A stretch of 64,000 nt of DNA from assembly GCA_001414345.1 (NCBI GenBank), contig LLCB01000042.1, positions 1 through 64,000 of the forward strand, written 5' to 3'. The position numbers were made by a program, and so were the translations under genes. Below the pieces are notes generated by a model. The model was given only the letters and a program-made list of their open reading frames with translations, was not told the DNA's origin and searched no databases. This stretch comes from Hymenoscyphus infarciens (taxonomy: Eukaryota > Ascomycota > Leotiomycetes > Helotiales > Helotiaceae). Positions 45,298 through 59,771 of the stretch are shown in pieces. Positions within the stretch are counted from its first letter, which is position 1. Each line of letters starts with the position of its first letter.

Positions 45298-48200
45298 CTA
45301 AAACTAAACTCTCCCTCTTTACTTAGAAAGGCTTTTACTAATATTCTAATAATAATATATATATTTACTTATATTAAATCTACTAAATTTACTATCCTCC
45401 TCTATAAAGCCTAACCTATTTACGTTAAGTAGTAAGGTCTAGCGTTCTTCTATTAGCTACGTCGAGTCTTTTAAAAGTAACTTATTAACCTAAGAACTAT
45501 TCTACTCTATTTTAGAGTTAGTAGAGCTAATCCCTCTTCCCCCTTCTATTAATATTATATCCTAATCTAGCTTAAGAACTCGACCTAAAAAAACATATAT
45601 ACTAGCTATTACTATACTACTACTACCTCCTTCTATTAAAGCAACTACTAGTTCTTTATAGTATAAGATCCCTAAATCACCTCTACTTAACTCTACCTTA
45701 TAACAAATCCTTAAAGTAATAACCTTATTAATAAGTAAAGTTTATAAACTTAAAGTAAATACTTTAAATATAGCTAGTACTTCTTATTAATATACCTCTA
45801 TTTAGCTATAAACTCTTAATATAACTCGTTCCTCTTCTATAGTTCTATTATCTAAGAAGATAAGTAGAATAGCTAATCCTTACTAATTTACTATAGAAGA
45901 TAAATTCACTTATATAACCTAGGAAACTAAAATTATAGTAAAGTTATCTATTAATACTAACTACTTTAAGTCTAAGGAAGTAAGAATAAATTTAATTTAC
46001 TACTATACTTCTAAAAGAGCCTAAAACTATATTTACCTAAGATATAAGTTTAATACTATTAACTAGTTCTATAACTATAAAGAGATATTAACTTACCTCT
46101 AAAATATTACTATTAGCTCTTACTTATACTAAGAAGCTTATATCTAATACTAAGACCTTATTATATTAAAGATAGAAACTTTCTATAACTTTTATACTAA
46201 GTTCTAATAACTTATAAATAAAGCTAAAGTTCTTTTATAAGACTAAGTAGAAGACTTATAGAATAAGTTAACCTCTATACTATACTAATCTCTTATTATT
46301 ACTAAGTTCTAAGCTAAGAGAGATATAAACTTATTTTATAATCTTATAAATAGTATTAATAATAACCTCTAAAATCTTACTTCTTAAAAGGTATAAGTAA
46401 TAAACTTTCCTTCTACTCTAAACCTATATATACCTACTTCTACGCCTACTAGCCCTTCTTCCTCTATAGCCTCTTTTATCTCTCTTAGACGCTCTAACAC
46501 CTCTACTATAAATAACTACTTAACTCTAGGACTATTAGATAAGTATTTTAACTATAGTAAGCCTAGTTATTATATTAAAGATTATCTAAAGCTAAGAATA
46601 TATAAGGTTAACTTTAAAAAGCTTAAAAGAAAAGATACTAGCTTAGAGTTAAGAAATAAAGAAGCCTAAAAGAAGACTCCTTCTTAAGTAAATATAAGAT
46701 TAATCTCTTTAAGATTAATCTATAGTTATTAATTAGTAGAAAAGCGTTTACTTTACCTAGTATAATAACTATTAATAGATTTAGTATATAAACTACTACT
46801 TTTAGTAACCTTAAAGTAAATACCTTTTCTTTTATAAATATATAACTTAGTTATAACCTTATAAAGTTCTATAGTTTAAAGACTAAAAGACTTCTTACCT
46901 CTATTAAGATTTATAGATATAATAGAGAAATTAAGAGTAAAGCTATATATTATCTCCTTTTAAATTATATCTTAGATAGTTATAAATTCTTTAATATACT
47001 ATTTATTCTCTTAAACTTAGGTTTATATAATATTATCCTTAGCTAGAAGTTCTTTAAGTACTTTTATATTAATATTAATATAACTTATTAGAAACTACTC
47101 TAGCTTAATAACTTTAAGCCTTACTTCTCTACTTAATAGCTAACTTCTCTTTCTTAAGACGCTATATAACTAAAAGACTCTATACCCTCTTACTAGGATA
47201 AAGCTAATACTTATAACCGAGCTATAGAAATAGATAAACAGCGCTAATAAGGTAGAAGGCTTTTAGAGCCTATAGATTACCTTAAAATTAATACTATAAC
47301 CCTAGCTAGTTATACCCTGACTATATATAGTAGAGGAGGCTATAAGTTCTTAATATAAGTAAAATACTAGGTTATAAAAAAAGAACTTAAAAGTATTATA
47401 AAAAAGGTACTTATCTTAGTATACTATTAGAAACCTTTTATCTTAAAGAAGTTAGACTCTATTATTAATATTTTAGCTATTTTAACTATAAGAATATATT
47501 ATTACTTACTCTAAGAGAATAGTAAGATGTTTACTATAAGTATATATAAAATTAATACTATTATAGCTAATTAAGAACTAGATATAGCCTCTAATATCGC
47601 TCTTCTTAATAAGTACTAAGACTTTAAAGAGGTATTTTCTAAGACTACCTTAGATACTCTTCTACCTTACTAATACTATAACTATAAGATTAATCTTAAA
47701 GGTCTAAATACTCTTAGATATTCCCTTTTATATAAGATATCTATAGAAGAGTTATTAGCTATAAAGGAATATATCTTAAAGAATCTCTATAAAGGGTTTA
47801 TTAAATATAGCTAGTCCTCTTTTACTACTTCTATTCTATTTATAAAGAAAGTAGATAGAAGACTACGTTTTTATATTAACTTCTAAAAACTTAATAATCT
47901 TACTTAAAAAGACTACTATCTATTACCTTTAATTAATAAAACGCTTATATATATTAGTTAAGCTTATATTTTTACTAAGCTAGATATCTAATAAGCCTTC
48001 TACTATATATAAATAGATCTAGATACTAAGGAATTAACTACTTTTTATACCTACTATAGAATATATAAGTATAAGGTTCTACTATTTAGTCTAATAAATA
48101 GCTTATCTACCTACTAGTACTATATAAATAACGTCTTATTTAACTATCTAGATAACTTTTACTCTACTTACTTAGATAATATCCTTATCTACTTATTAAA

Positions 48201-50706
48201 CGTCTTTAAATATAAAGAATATATATAAAAAGTCTTTTAACATCTTAAAAATACTAAGTTATAGGTTAATATTAAGAAGTATAAGTTTAATATTAAGAAG
48301 ATAAAATATCTTAGGTTTATTATTAGTACTAATAGTATTAAAGTAGACCTTGAAAAGGTCTTAGTAATATAGAAATAGTAAGTTCTAAAGATAGTAAAAG
48401 GCGTTTAGAGCTTTCTTAGTTTTTATAACTTCTACTAAAGGTTTATCTAGAACTACGACGTAATTATAAAGCCCTTAGTATACCTAATATAGAATAACAT
48501 ACCTTTTAATTTTAATAAGAAGTACTAGAAAGTATTTAAAGACCTAAAAATAGTACTTATCTCTATACTAATCCTCTACTACTACTCTCTTAATCTCTCT
48601 ACTATAATTAAAATAGACGCTTTAGATAGAATTATTACTAGAGTATTATAATAATAATAAGTTAATAGAGAATAGTACTCTATAGCCTACTTTAGTAAGA
48701 CTATATCTCTAGCTAAGTATAACTATGAAATATATAATAAAGAGCTACTTACTATTATATACTTACTTATAAAATAGAGACTAAAACTGTAAAATACTTA
48801 TTTAAAAATCTACATTTATACTAATTATAAGACGCTTAAGTACTTTATAACTACTAAGTAACTTACTACTTATTAAGCAAGGTAGGCTAAAGCCTTAGCT
48901 AAGTACTATTTTATTATTATATTCTATTTAAGGTGTAAGAATAGTAAGATAGATACTTTAACTTATAAAGTAAATAAGATACGCTTATAGAAGGAACTTA
49001 AAGAGTAGTACTAGACTTATATACTCTTAATAAAGGAATAAGTTAATATAGAAGCGCTTAAAGACCTAGAGGTTGAAATAAGCTTAATTATACTAGCTCT
49101 AGTTAATAATAACTACTTCTAAGAATTATTTATACTTTTAAAACAAATCTACTAAGTAAATAAAGATACTATAATACTTTAAGCTATATAAACATAAGCT
49201 AAAACTAATACTAATTCCCTATATACTCTAGAGAAAGGCCTTTTACTTTACTAAAACTACTTAGTAGTACTAGATATAGATATACTAAGAATAGACCTAA
49301 TTTATAAGGCTTATAATTAGATACTCTTAGCTTATCTAGAGAGAGATAAGACTTACTAGATTCTACGTTTAAGATATATTTAGTAAAATATAAAAGCTAA
49401 TATTATAAGATATATATAAAACTATTATAATTATAAAAGAGTAGACGTTCTTTAAGATAAAACACCTAGCTATCTACACCTACTCTTAGTACTACTACGT
49501 ATATAGTAATATATAGCTATAGATTTTAAGTCCTTTCTAGTTAATAAGTATAGTTATAATAATATGTTTATAGTAATAGACTACTTATCTAAATAGTCTA
49601 TTTCAATACTCTATTATAAGAACATTACTTTTAAATAGATAGTAAAGTTATATATTAAATATAGTCTATAATACTATAAGATTCTAGAAAGTATAATATT
49701 AAATAAGAGCCTTTACTTTATTACTATGTTCTAGAGAGAGTTTACTTAAATCCTAGGTATTTAGCTTTAACTCTTAACTATAAACTATACTTAAATAAAT
49801 AGCTAGACTAAGATTATAAATCAATACCTTAATTAGCGCTTATAGCTATATATTAATTATTATTATACTAATTAGTCTAAGATCCTTCTAATAATAGACT
49901 ATATATAGTTAGTACTACCTTATAATACTATGCCTTTTAAGTTATAAAAGAGATATATACTAAGAACCTCGTTTAACTAGTAAATACTAGAACTAGCTAA
50001 TATAAAAGAACAGCTATTATAAAAAGAGGCTATAGTAGTTATAAAGACAATCTAAGAGGTCTTAGACGTTAGCTAAGTAAATATATTCAAAGCTTAATAG
50101 AAGAAGGAATAAGATATAAATAAATATAGATAAGACGTTGATTTTAGAGTAGAAGATATAGTCTTTATTATAATAAAGGACTAGATAACTTAACAACTAA
50201 GCTAAAAGCTAGACTACTAGATAACTAGCCTATTTAAGATCTTTAAAGAAGTAAGTTCTACTTTCTAATTATAACTACTAGCTTCTATTAAAGTTTACTC
50301 TATCTTCGCCTCTAAGAAGTTATATAAGGCTATAGATAATCTCTTACTAAGATAGGTAGTTATACTATCCCTACTAATTATTATAAACGAAGAAGAGGAA
50401 TAAGAGGTTAAAGAAATACTAGCTAGTAAGAAGAGATAGTAGTCCCTCTATTACTAAATTAAGTAGAAAGGCTATAATAAAGACCTTAATTAGTATCTAG
50501 CTTAATAACTAATATATATGCTATAACTAGTAGAGAGGTTCTATTTAGAGAAGCTAAAAATAGCTAGTCCTCTAGAAGCTCTTTCGCTATAGAAAACAGT
50601 ATATAAGGCTAGGAGAGAGGATTATAACGAGCTAAAGCTTAATACTCCTATATTAAAAGAGAATAAAGCTGCTTAGTTATAAGAGGCCTTTTTAAAAGGG
50701 GGGTAG

Positions 50707-50897
50707 TATAATAGTTCTAGTTATATATATTACTTATATAACTAGGTTAGCCTAAGGCTTTACTAAGGCTTTACTTAATATATATAAATAAAGCTAGAGT
50801 GCTTATATTCTTTGCTTTTCTCTTTAGTTTAGTTTTCCTTAATATTAGGTACTATTCTATAAGCACTCTCTATATATATTTATAGAGAGCTGTTATA
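50707..50897 (+). repeat. 3' LTR of the 5791-bp Ty3/gypsy element
   Basis: 191 bp, collinear with the 5' LTR. Differences are almost all C-to-T or G-to-A. Followed by the CTATT duplication. Confidence 0.92.
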
Positions 50898-51119
50898 CTA
50901 TTATAATATATAATAATAGTAAGCTTCTAATAATACTTTAGTAATATACTACTTTCTATCTAATAGCTATTTAAAAGCCTTTTTTCTATTTATAGCTATT
51001 ATTATATAAGATATAATAGTAAATAAAGTAAACTTAAGTAGTAAATAATAATACTACTATATACTAATATTACTATAATTATAAAGTACTCTATAAATAA
51101 AATAATAGAAGATAAGTTA

Positions 51120-51595
51120 TATAATAGCACGCTATTCTCGATTATTATATAATAGTACTATTCTGAATTATTAGTATTTATAAAACTACCGATACCTCTA
51201 AGTACTACTAATACCTCTAATACCTCTAGAGCTAAGATTACAAATAACCGATACTTATATAAGCGAAGTACTAAAGGTATTAATATCTAATATTTATATA
51301 TAAAAGGGATTAAGATTTAGATATTATATATTTAGCTTTTCAAAGGTTTAGAGGTTATATATTTAGCTTTTTAGCTCTTATTATTTAGTATTAGCTATAT
51401 TAGATAAGGCTCGGTTATTATTATTATTAGAACTTAGAAGCTTCTAATCTCTTATATATAGACGTTTATATTTAGTATAGAAAAAGAATAGTTATTATTT
51501 TCTTCTATATTAGTACCTAGTATCTATATACGTTATTCTACTATATATACTCTTATATACCTCTACTATAGTAATATATATTTTATACTATTATA
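51120..51595 (+). repeat. 5' LTR of the 8049-bp Ty3/gypsy element
   Basis: 476 bp, collinear with 58693-59168 over its full length, with mainly transition differences. Confidence 0.9.
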
Positions 51596-54500
51596 TAAAA
51601 ATAATAACTCTTCTTCACTAGTAATAGTCTTAATAATATCTCTTTTAAGCTTATTACTACTCTTTATTTAAAAGTCGATTTACTCTTAATTTAGAATATT
51701 ATAATAATATCTTTATATAACTAGGTAATTAGAGACTACCTAGATAACTAGTAATACTAGGGTTTAGTATCTATATAGATAGCTAGTAAAAATCGTGTTT
51801 TAGTATATATTAAGAGATTAGAATATACTAAGTCTTCCTAAGAGTTCTAATAACCTTAGATTTAGTAAATAAGTCGACTTATAATAGTTATCTAGAAGGC
51901 TTCTAAATCTAATCTTATCTCTCTCTTCTTTAACTTAACATTTAATATATTAGAATCTAAAGTAACCCTAGATCTCTTCTAAGCTCTACTTCTAAGTATA
52001 GAGCTCTCTTTTAAAGAATAAAGTTAAGCCTCTATTAAAAGGTCTTTAACTTAGTACTATATCTCTAAGAATACTAAGAAGCCTAAGAATAATAAAGGTA
52101 AAAGCCTAGTACTTAGAAGCTAGAGAGATTAATAAGACTTCTCTAATATAGATAAGATATAGAGTATAATCTAAGCTATAAAGGTTAAAGATTAAGAAAA
52201 AAAATAGAGAATTCTAGAGTAAGATAATCAAATTACCTAATTATTAGACCTAGTATAGTAAATTAGTTAATAACTACTAAATAATAACTAAAGTCTAAGT
52301 CTTATCTAACTTATATAAATACCTTCTTCTATCTCTTTAAACTATTATTAAAGGTAAGACTCTACTCTTAATATTCCTTTCTTATAATAACCTACTTTAT
52401 ATCTATAACCTAAAAGTACTTTAAAAGCCTTTTAATCTATTAAAAGTAAGATTATAAAGAAAATTAAACTTTTAGATAATAGTATTTTACTTATATATAA
52501 GTAATAAAGAATATTAATATATAATTAACTCTATATAAACGTTAACTATTATTAGACGTCTTTAACTTATAAAGCCTTTATTTAGAAGATAATAATAAAA
52601 CTTATCTAGAACTACTTAGAGCTCTAATATAAGTCTAATATAAGTAAGACAATATTTAAAGATTATAAAGAAATAATTAAACTTCTTAATACTTACTATC
52701 TAACTAGTTATAAGAAAGAGGATACCTAAAACGCCTTTTAGTCTCTTTAGATAAAATAGAAGAGTTATATAAGAGAAAGTTTTATAGAATTTAAAAGTTG
52801 CTTTTTAAGTATAGTAATATTTAGAGAAGTATTAAAGTAAGATAAATTCTACTATATATAAGAGAAGCTTATACTTTAGCTCTAAACCTAATTAGTTAAT
52901 AGTAAGAGGTACTAGAATACTAACTTTAATAAGATAGTAAAAGACTTTTTATTTATAGATAAGGAATAGTATTATAATACTAAGTTATATATAACTAGTA
53001 TAATAAGTACTAAAAAACCTATTATAATAAGCTTATTATATTATATTAAAAGTCTAATACTAACTAATCCTTATCTAGTTTATTAATAAAACCCTTATTA
53101 CTCTTATATAGACTTTATTCTACTTTTTAAAAAACTTCTTAAACTTCTAAGCTCTCTTTTACTAGTAAAAGATTAAAGACTTTATTTATAAACCGACTCC
53201 TTACTAGTATAAAGTGTTATAATTATAAGAAACCTAGGTATATTAAGCTTAACTATTCTAATCTACTTAGTATTAATAAAATAGATAATTAACTTAAGGA
53301 AGAATAACTACTTAAAGAGTATTCTAACTCTAACTTAAGTTAGGAGAAAAATAAAGAGGCCTAGGTAAAAATACCTTTCTAAGCTTATATAAATATGATT
53401 TAGCTAGACTTAACCTTTTAAAACTTATAAGAGGAAAACAGTTCTTTATAAATACTACTCTTAGTATATAGAGATATAGTATTAGAATATAAGCTTTAGT
53501 AGATATAGAAGTAAATAGGTATCTATTTTTAAATTAACTTCTAACTTTATAATTATTAAAAGTAATAGGTTTAAAGATCTAGAAACTATCTTATTTAGTA
53601 TCTATTTATAGATATAATAATAGTACTAAAAGCTAAGTAACTTAGTTTATATAACTATATTTAAATATAGATAAACATTATATCTATAACTACTTCTTTA
53701 TTATCTTAGACTTTAGATAATAAGACTTAATTATTAGTAATAAGTAGTTAAACTATTTTAAAGTTCTCTTTAACTTTTTAAAGAACTAGATTACTTAGCT
53801 AGCTAAATACTCCTTAACTTCTTACTATAGTAAGGAAATTTTACTTTCTCTTTTTAGTTAGAACTAGAAACCTTTTTTAAATTACTAGTTAGATATAAAC
53901 TAAAGGGAATATACTATTTAGTAATAAGAAAGACGTAAAAAGAGTAGACTTATAAATATAGCTAAGTTATTATTTCTATCTATAATAATACTTCTTAAAA
54001 TTTTAATATCTAACTTTAGTCTAAAGCCTCTATAAACTACTAGTATAGCCTTAAAAGGCTAGACCTTATACTCTTTTATCTATAAAATAAGTATAAATAT
54101 AATATATTATAATATAAAATAGTCTAATTTAGAATTTAATATAATAAGTATATATAAGTTAGATTAGATTATTAATAAAAGATCTATCTCTTTCTAAGAT
54201 AATAATAAGATAAGAGCTCTAATATAAGCCTAACTTCTAAAATATTACTTATCTTATAAAGATATATTCTTAAAAGTAGCTTCTAATAAGCTTCTTCCTT
54301 ACTATAAATACAATTATAAGATTACTTTAAATAAACTACTTCCTAACTCCTTTTTACCTCTATATTAATAGTTAACTATAAAGCTTAAAGCTATAAAGGA
54401 GTATCTTATAAAGAACTTAGATAAGAGGTTTATTATTAATAATAATAGTTCTTTTACCTCTCTAGTACTCTTTATTAAAAAAGCTAATAGTAATAAGTTA

Positions 54501-57500
54501 TAGTTCTATATTAATTATAAGAAGCTAAATACTCTAACTTAAAATAATCCCTACTTAATCTCTTATATTAATAAGCTCCTTTCTAGGATAAGAATAGCTA
54601 AAATCTTTACTAAATTAGATATTAGATAAGCTTTCTATTATATCTAAATAGACCTTAACTTAGAAGAGATAACTATATTTAAAACTAGGTATAATATATA
54701 TAAATATAAGGTTCTCTCTTTTAAACTTTATAATAGCTCTACTACCTATTAATATTATATAAACAACATCTTAATTAACTATTTAGATAACTTCTATATT
54801 ATCTACTTAGATAATATTTTAATTTATTTAGATATTATTAAAGAATATAAGTAATAGGTTAGGAAGGTTCTAAATTAGCTTTAAGAAGTAAGACTTTAAG
54901 TTAATATTAAGAAAAGCGAATTTAATATTACTAGAGTTAAATACTTAGGATTTATCTTAACTATAAAAGGACTTAAAGTTAACTTAGAAAAAGTAAAGTC
55001 TTTATAAAACTAGGTCTAACCTAATACTATAATAGGTATAAAGTCTTATCTAGAGTTTATAGGATTTTATAAATAATTTATTAAAGGTTATACTAAAATC
55101 GCTAAACTCTTAACTATAATAATATACTTTATAAAGCTATTTCTATAAACACTTAAATATAAAGAAGCCTTTAAAGTACTAAAGAGTAAGCTACTTATAA
55201 TTTAATTATTATATTACTTTAACCTTAATTATAATATAAAGGTAGAAATAGACTTCTTAGAAGAAGTAATAGTAAGTATATTCTTATAATAATATAATAG
55301 TCTTTAATACTTTATTAGGTTTTACTTATATATTTTAGTTAGCTATAAATTAAACTAGAAGATCTATAATAAAGAGCTATCTACTATTATAGAAGCTTTT
55401 AAGAAATAGCGTTTTAAACTTATATTATATTAGAAGTATATTAATATATATTTAGATTATAGATTATTAGAATACTTTATAATAACTAAGCTACTTATAG
55501 CAAAGTAAGTCTAATAGATAGAGTTTTTATTAGACTTTAACTTTTAGATTTAATTTATATTTAAAAAGAGTAATTAAAAAGTAAATATATTAATCTAATA
55601 TAAATAAGACCTAAAAATATATAATTAAGCTAAAGTAGATAGCTACTTATATACTCTTTTAGTACTTAATTATTTAGACCTCTAAATTAATATTAAACTT
55701 ACTTAAACCTTTTTATAAGAATAGTCTACCTCTTTTAATATAATTTAGTTAAATATTATTCTAGGAATAAGTTTAGATATAATTTAAAAGTTAAAAGAAG
55801 ATAACTTATACTTCTTTTAAAAAGAATATTATAAACTTCTAAATAAATACTACTTCTTATTAGATAATTTACTACTTTTTAAAGATTAACTTTATATTTA
55901 AAAGAATACTAAACTCTATATAAAACTAATCTAAGAAGTCTATAACTAAGTATCTAGTACTTACTTAAGTATAAAAAAGATATACTAGTTATTAGTATAA
56001 TACTACTACTAAGCTAGAATGTTTTTAGACTATAAGAGATATATAGAGAATTATTAAGCCTATAAATACTCTTATCTTTAATAAACTAAGTAATAAAGCT
56101 TTCTTTACCCTCTACCTATATCTAACTATCTTATATAATATTTATATATAGACTTTAAATTATTCTTAAAAGATAAATATAGATTTAATACTATATTAGT
56201 ATTTATTAACTAACTTAGAAAGAATTTAATATTAATACTTTATTACTTAACTATAGATACTAAAAGACTAGCTAAACTCTTTATTTAATAGATTTACTAT
56301 TTTAGCTACTACTCTAAATTAATTATATCTAATTAAAAACCTTAATTTATATTATTATTTTAAACTAAATTTTATTAAATAATTAGTAGTAAGCTTAAGC
56401 TTAGTACTACTTATTATAAATAAATAGATAGATAGATAGAGATAATAAACTAATATATTAATTAGAGACTAAGACTCTTTATAACCTACTATTAAGATAA
56501 CTAGAGCGAATTAATCCCTCTAATAGATAAAGTATAAATAACACTTCTATACTTATCTATTAATATAACCCCTTATTAGCTTAAGTTTAGACTTAATCTA
56601 AAGACTTTATAAGACTAGAATACGCTAAAGACTTCTATTCTCTAGAAATAACTTAACTATAATAAGGTAATAGAAGTAGCCTAATATATATACTCTACTT
56701 AGAGAATAGCTAAAGATAATATAAGTAAGGCTTAGAAAAAGATAAAGAATAGTATAAACTAGTACTAAAGAGCTATTAACTAAGATATTAGAAATAAAGT
56801 CTACTTATCTACTAAGAATCTTAAGATAAATCGTTCTAGCTAAAAGCTTACTAAATAGTAGATAGAACCTTTTAAAATACTAGAACGTATAAGATATTCC
56901 TATAGACTAAAACTTCCTAAAAGCTTATTAATTTATAATGTTTTCGCCTTTAATATACTTTTAAAAGATCTAAACACTCTCTTACTAGGATAAGAGACTC
57001 TAGAGCCTCTACTAGACATTATTAAAGGTATATAAGAATAGAAGGTATAAGAAATACTTAGTAATAGACTTTTTAAAAGATAGCTATAATATTAAGTAAA
57101 ATAGATTAGATATAATTTAGATTCTACTTAGTATCTTATAAATAATTTTTAAGGTTTACTATATTATTTAAAAGACTTTTATACTAAATATCTAGAAGAG
57201 CTAAGACTACTCTAATACCTCTCTAAATAGCTTAATATATAGGAATTAGATAAGAATTAAGTAAAAGAGTTAATTTATAAAACTCTATTAATACTCTCTA
57301 ATTCTAGTTACCTTTAATAAGGAACTTATAATAAAAACCTAAGATAAAACACTAACTAGTAGAAATATTTAAAATTAATAAAGTAAAAAACTAAGACTAA
57401 GTTACTACTAAAATAGAGCTTACTAACTTTCTCTAAGCTATAGCCTCTCTTTTCTCTAACTTATTATCCTCCTCTCTACTCTCTTAAGTATAAGAAGCCT

Positions 57501-58692
57501 AAATCGGCTCTTCCTCTACCTCCTTCTTATAAGTACGCTTCTTATCTTAATAACCTCTTATAACCGGCTTTAGAAGAGACGCTTATAAACTCTTTAAGTA
57601 AGTCTTAAAGAGGACCTAAACCTAGGTTTAGATAAAGGTTCTACTCTCTATAATATAGCGTAAGAACTATTAAATATTAGTAACTAAAACCCCTCTAATA
57701 AGTAAGAGGTACTTATAGTAACTTTAACGTAAAGTGCCTAAGTCTCTTCTAGGAGAGCGAACTATACTTCTAAACTATTCTTTAATACCTCTATACTAGT
57801 AATAACTAAGACCTTATCTAAGACCTTAGTAGCCTTCTTAATCTCTCCCTTCTCCTTCTTAAGCTTAAGCTTACTAAACTCCTTTCTAATAAACTATAGT
57901 AACTACCTAAGTTAGAACGAATTTAGTATATATTTAGGATTAAACTTACTAGAATATATATAGTATTCTACTTAATATAGTACTTATACTTCTTCGACTT
58001 TAGCTTCTTAAAAGTATATATATAATCTTTATTCTAAGATTTTACCTAAAGGTACTAAACGTAGTAGACTTAGTAGGTAGCTAGAAGCGTACTAGGAGAA
58101 TATAGAAGAGGTATTTTACTATATTAGATTAGCTTTAAATTAGGTCTAATTAAGAAGGGAAGAACTTACTTTTATATATATATATAATATATATATATGT
58201 TCTAGGAGACAAGTTAGTATATAAGGATATACCTAATTAGAAGGTATTCTTACTATTTATATTATTTAGATAAAAAGAAAAGAAGAAGAGAAGTTAGAAT
58301 TAGAGAAAAGTCGTCTACTAATATACTACTTATAATAATAGCTATTACTTTATAATTATTATTTATTACTTAATAATTACTATTATAATATATAATAATA
58401 GTAAGAATAAGATAACTCTATAGTAGTATACCGCTTTCTACTCGATAGCTAATAATTAGCCTCTCTTTTATTTATATCCTATTATTATATAGTATATAGT
58501 AGTAAATAAAGAGTAATTAGCTCTTAAATAATAATACTACTACTTACTAACCTTACCTCGACTATTAGATACTATAATAGTAATATAACTTATATTCTTT
58601 ATAATAAAGAGATAAATAATACTCTAATTAACCTAATACTATACTAATTAATAACTAAAGACTTAGGATAAGTCTTTTTAAAGGAGAGGGGA

Positions 58693-59168
58693 TATAATAG
58701 TACGCTATCCTAGATTATTATATAATAGTACTATTCTAAATTATTAGTATTTATAAAACTACTAATACCTCTAAGTACTATCGATACTCCTAATACCTCT
58801 AAGGCTAAGATTACGAATAACTAATACTTATATAAGCGAAGTACTAAAGGTATTAATATCTAATATTTATATATAAAAAGAATTAAGATTTAGATGTTGT
58901 ATATTTAGCTTTCTAAAGGTTTAGAGGTTATATATTTAGCTTTTTAGCTCTTATTATTTAGTATTAGCTATATTAGATAGGGCTTAGTTATTATTATTAT
59001 TAGAACTTAGAAGCTTCCGACCTCTTATATATAGACGTTTATGTTTAGTATAGAAGAGAGATAGTTATTATTTTCTTCTATATTAGTGCTTAGTATCTAT
59101 ATACGTTATTCTACTATACGTACTCTTATATGCCTCTACTATAGTTATATATATTTCGTGCTATTATA
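58693..59168 (+). repeat. 3' LTR of the 8049-bp Ty3/gypsy element
   Basis: 476 bp, preceded directly by the polypurine tract and followed by the AGTTA duplication. Confidence 0.9.
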
Positions 59169-59269
59169 AGTTATATTTTATAAGTAAATAATAATACTAT
59201 AAACGTTTAAATATACTATACTAACTACTAACTAAAGACTTTAGATAAGTCTTTTTTAAGAGAGAGAGA

Positions 59270-59596
59270 TATAATAGCTCGCTATCTTAAATTACTAATA
59301 TACTAAAAGTATTAATCTCTAATATTTATATATAAAAGATAATAAGATTTAAATATTATATATTCAGCTTTTAGCTTTTATTATTTAGTATTAGCTATAT
59401 TAGAAAGAACTTCGTTATTATTATTATTAAACCTTTATATTATCTAATCTCTTTTATATAAATACGCTTACTTAAGATAATAGAAGGCTAATTTAGTCTT
59501 TTCTTCTATATTAGAGCCTAGTATCTATATACTTTATTCTACTAAATACACTTCTATTTGCCTCTTCTATAGTTGTATATATTTCGTGCTATTATA
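59270..59596 (+). repeat. Right LTR of the outer element
   Basis: 327 bp, TATAATAGCTCGCTATCTTAAA to TTTCGTGCTATTATA. It forms the right border of the whole AT-rich nest. Confidence 0.65.
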
Positions 59597-59771
59597 CTTT
59601 CTCTCTATCACTTTCTCTTAGACTTTCTTAGTACACGTAATATATAGAAGAATAGAATAAGAAGCAAGAGAGCAAGAGAGTAAGAGAGCAAGTAGGTAGC
59701 ATAGAACAGTTTAAGAGGCCTTAGTAAATCCAGCTACAAATACTTGAATTTTATGATTTACGATTTACAAT

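Larger units (their letters stand above)
45107..50897 (+). mobile_element. Ty3/gypsy LTR retrotransposon, 5791 bp, RIP-inactivated
   Basis: LTRs of exactly 191 bp (45107-45297, 50707-50897) with inverted ends TATGACAG/CTGTTATA. A 5-bp target-site duplication CTATT lies at 45102-45106 and 50898-50902. Read through its many stops, the plus strand shows a zinc-knuckle remnant near 46540-46590, reverse transcriptase with YLDNILIY at 48169-48192 (the catalytic YxDD as YLDN after mutation), an RNase H segment at about 48830-48960 and integrase at about 49500-49720. The RT-RH-IN order is that of Ty3/gypsy. A polypurine tract (AAAAGGGGGG) precedes the 3' LTR. CAA/CAG-to-TAA/TAG stops are pervasive, so it is dead. 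Confidence 0.92.
51120..59168 (+). mobile_element. Ty3/gypsy LTR retrotransposon, 8049 bp, RIP-inactivated
   Basis: LTRs of exactly 476 bp (51120-51595, 58693-59168) with ends TATAATAG/CTATTATA and a 5-bp target-site duplication AGTTA (51115-51119, 59169-59173). The plus strand shows a gag-like region with a decayed CCHC knuckle near 53215-53262 (Cys and His codons turned to Tyr), reverse transcriptase with YLDNILIY at 54804-54827, then RNase H and integrase-like segments to about 56900. A long non-coding 3' region (about 57300-58690) ends in a polypurine tract AAGGAGAGGGGA (58681-58692). Many in-frame stops. The long 3' region is shared with the interrupted outer element. Confidence 0.9.
43039..59596 (+). 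mobile_element. Outer LTR element, about 2.7 kb, split by two later insertions
   Basis: Related LTRs lie at 43039-43415 and 59270-59596; the left one carries an extra 50 bp of internal duplication. Their parts are continuous only after removing 45107-50897 and 51120-59168 with one copy of each 5-bp duplication, which leaves 2708 bp. The interior is non-coding. Its 3' part (44640-45106, 50898-51119, 59169-59269) aligns by eye with 58040-58692 of the 8049-bp element, including a polypurine tract AAGAGAGAGAGA at 59258-59269. So it is probably a non-autonomous relative. No matching duplication is seen at its outer ends (TAGTC against CTTTC), leaving the pairing of the two LTRs somewhat uncertain. 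Confidence 0.65.
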
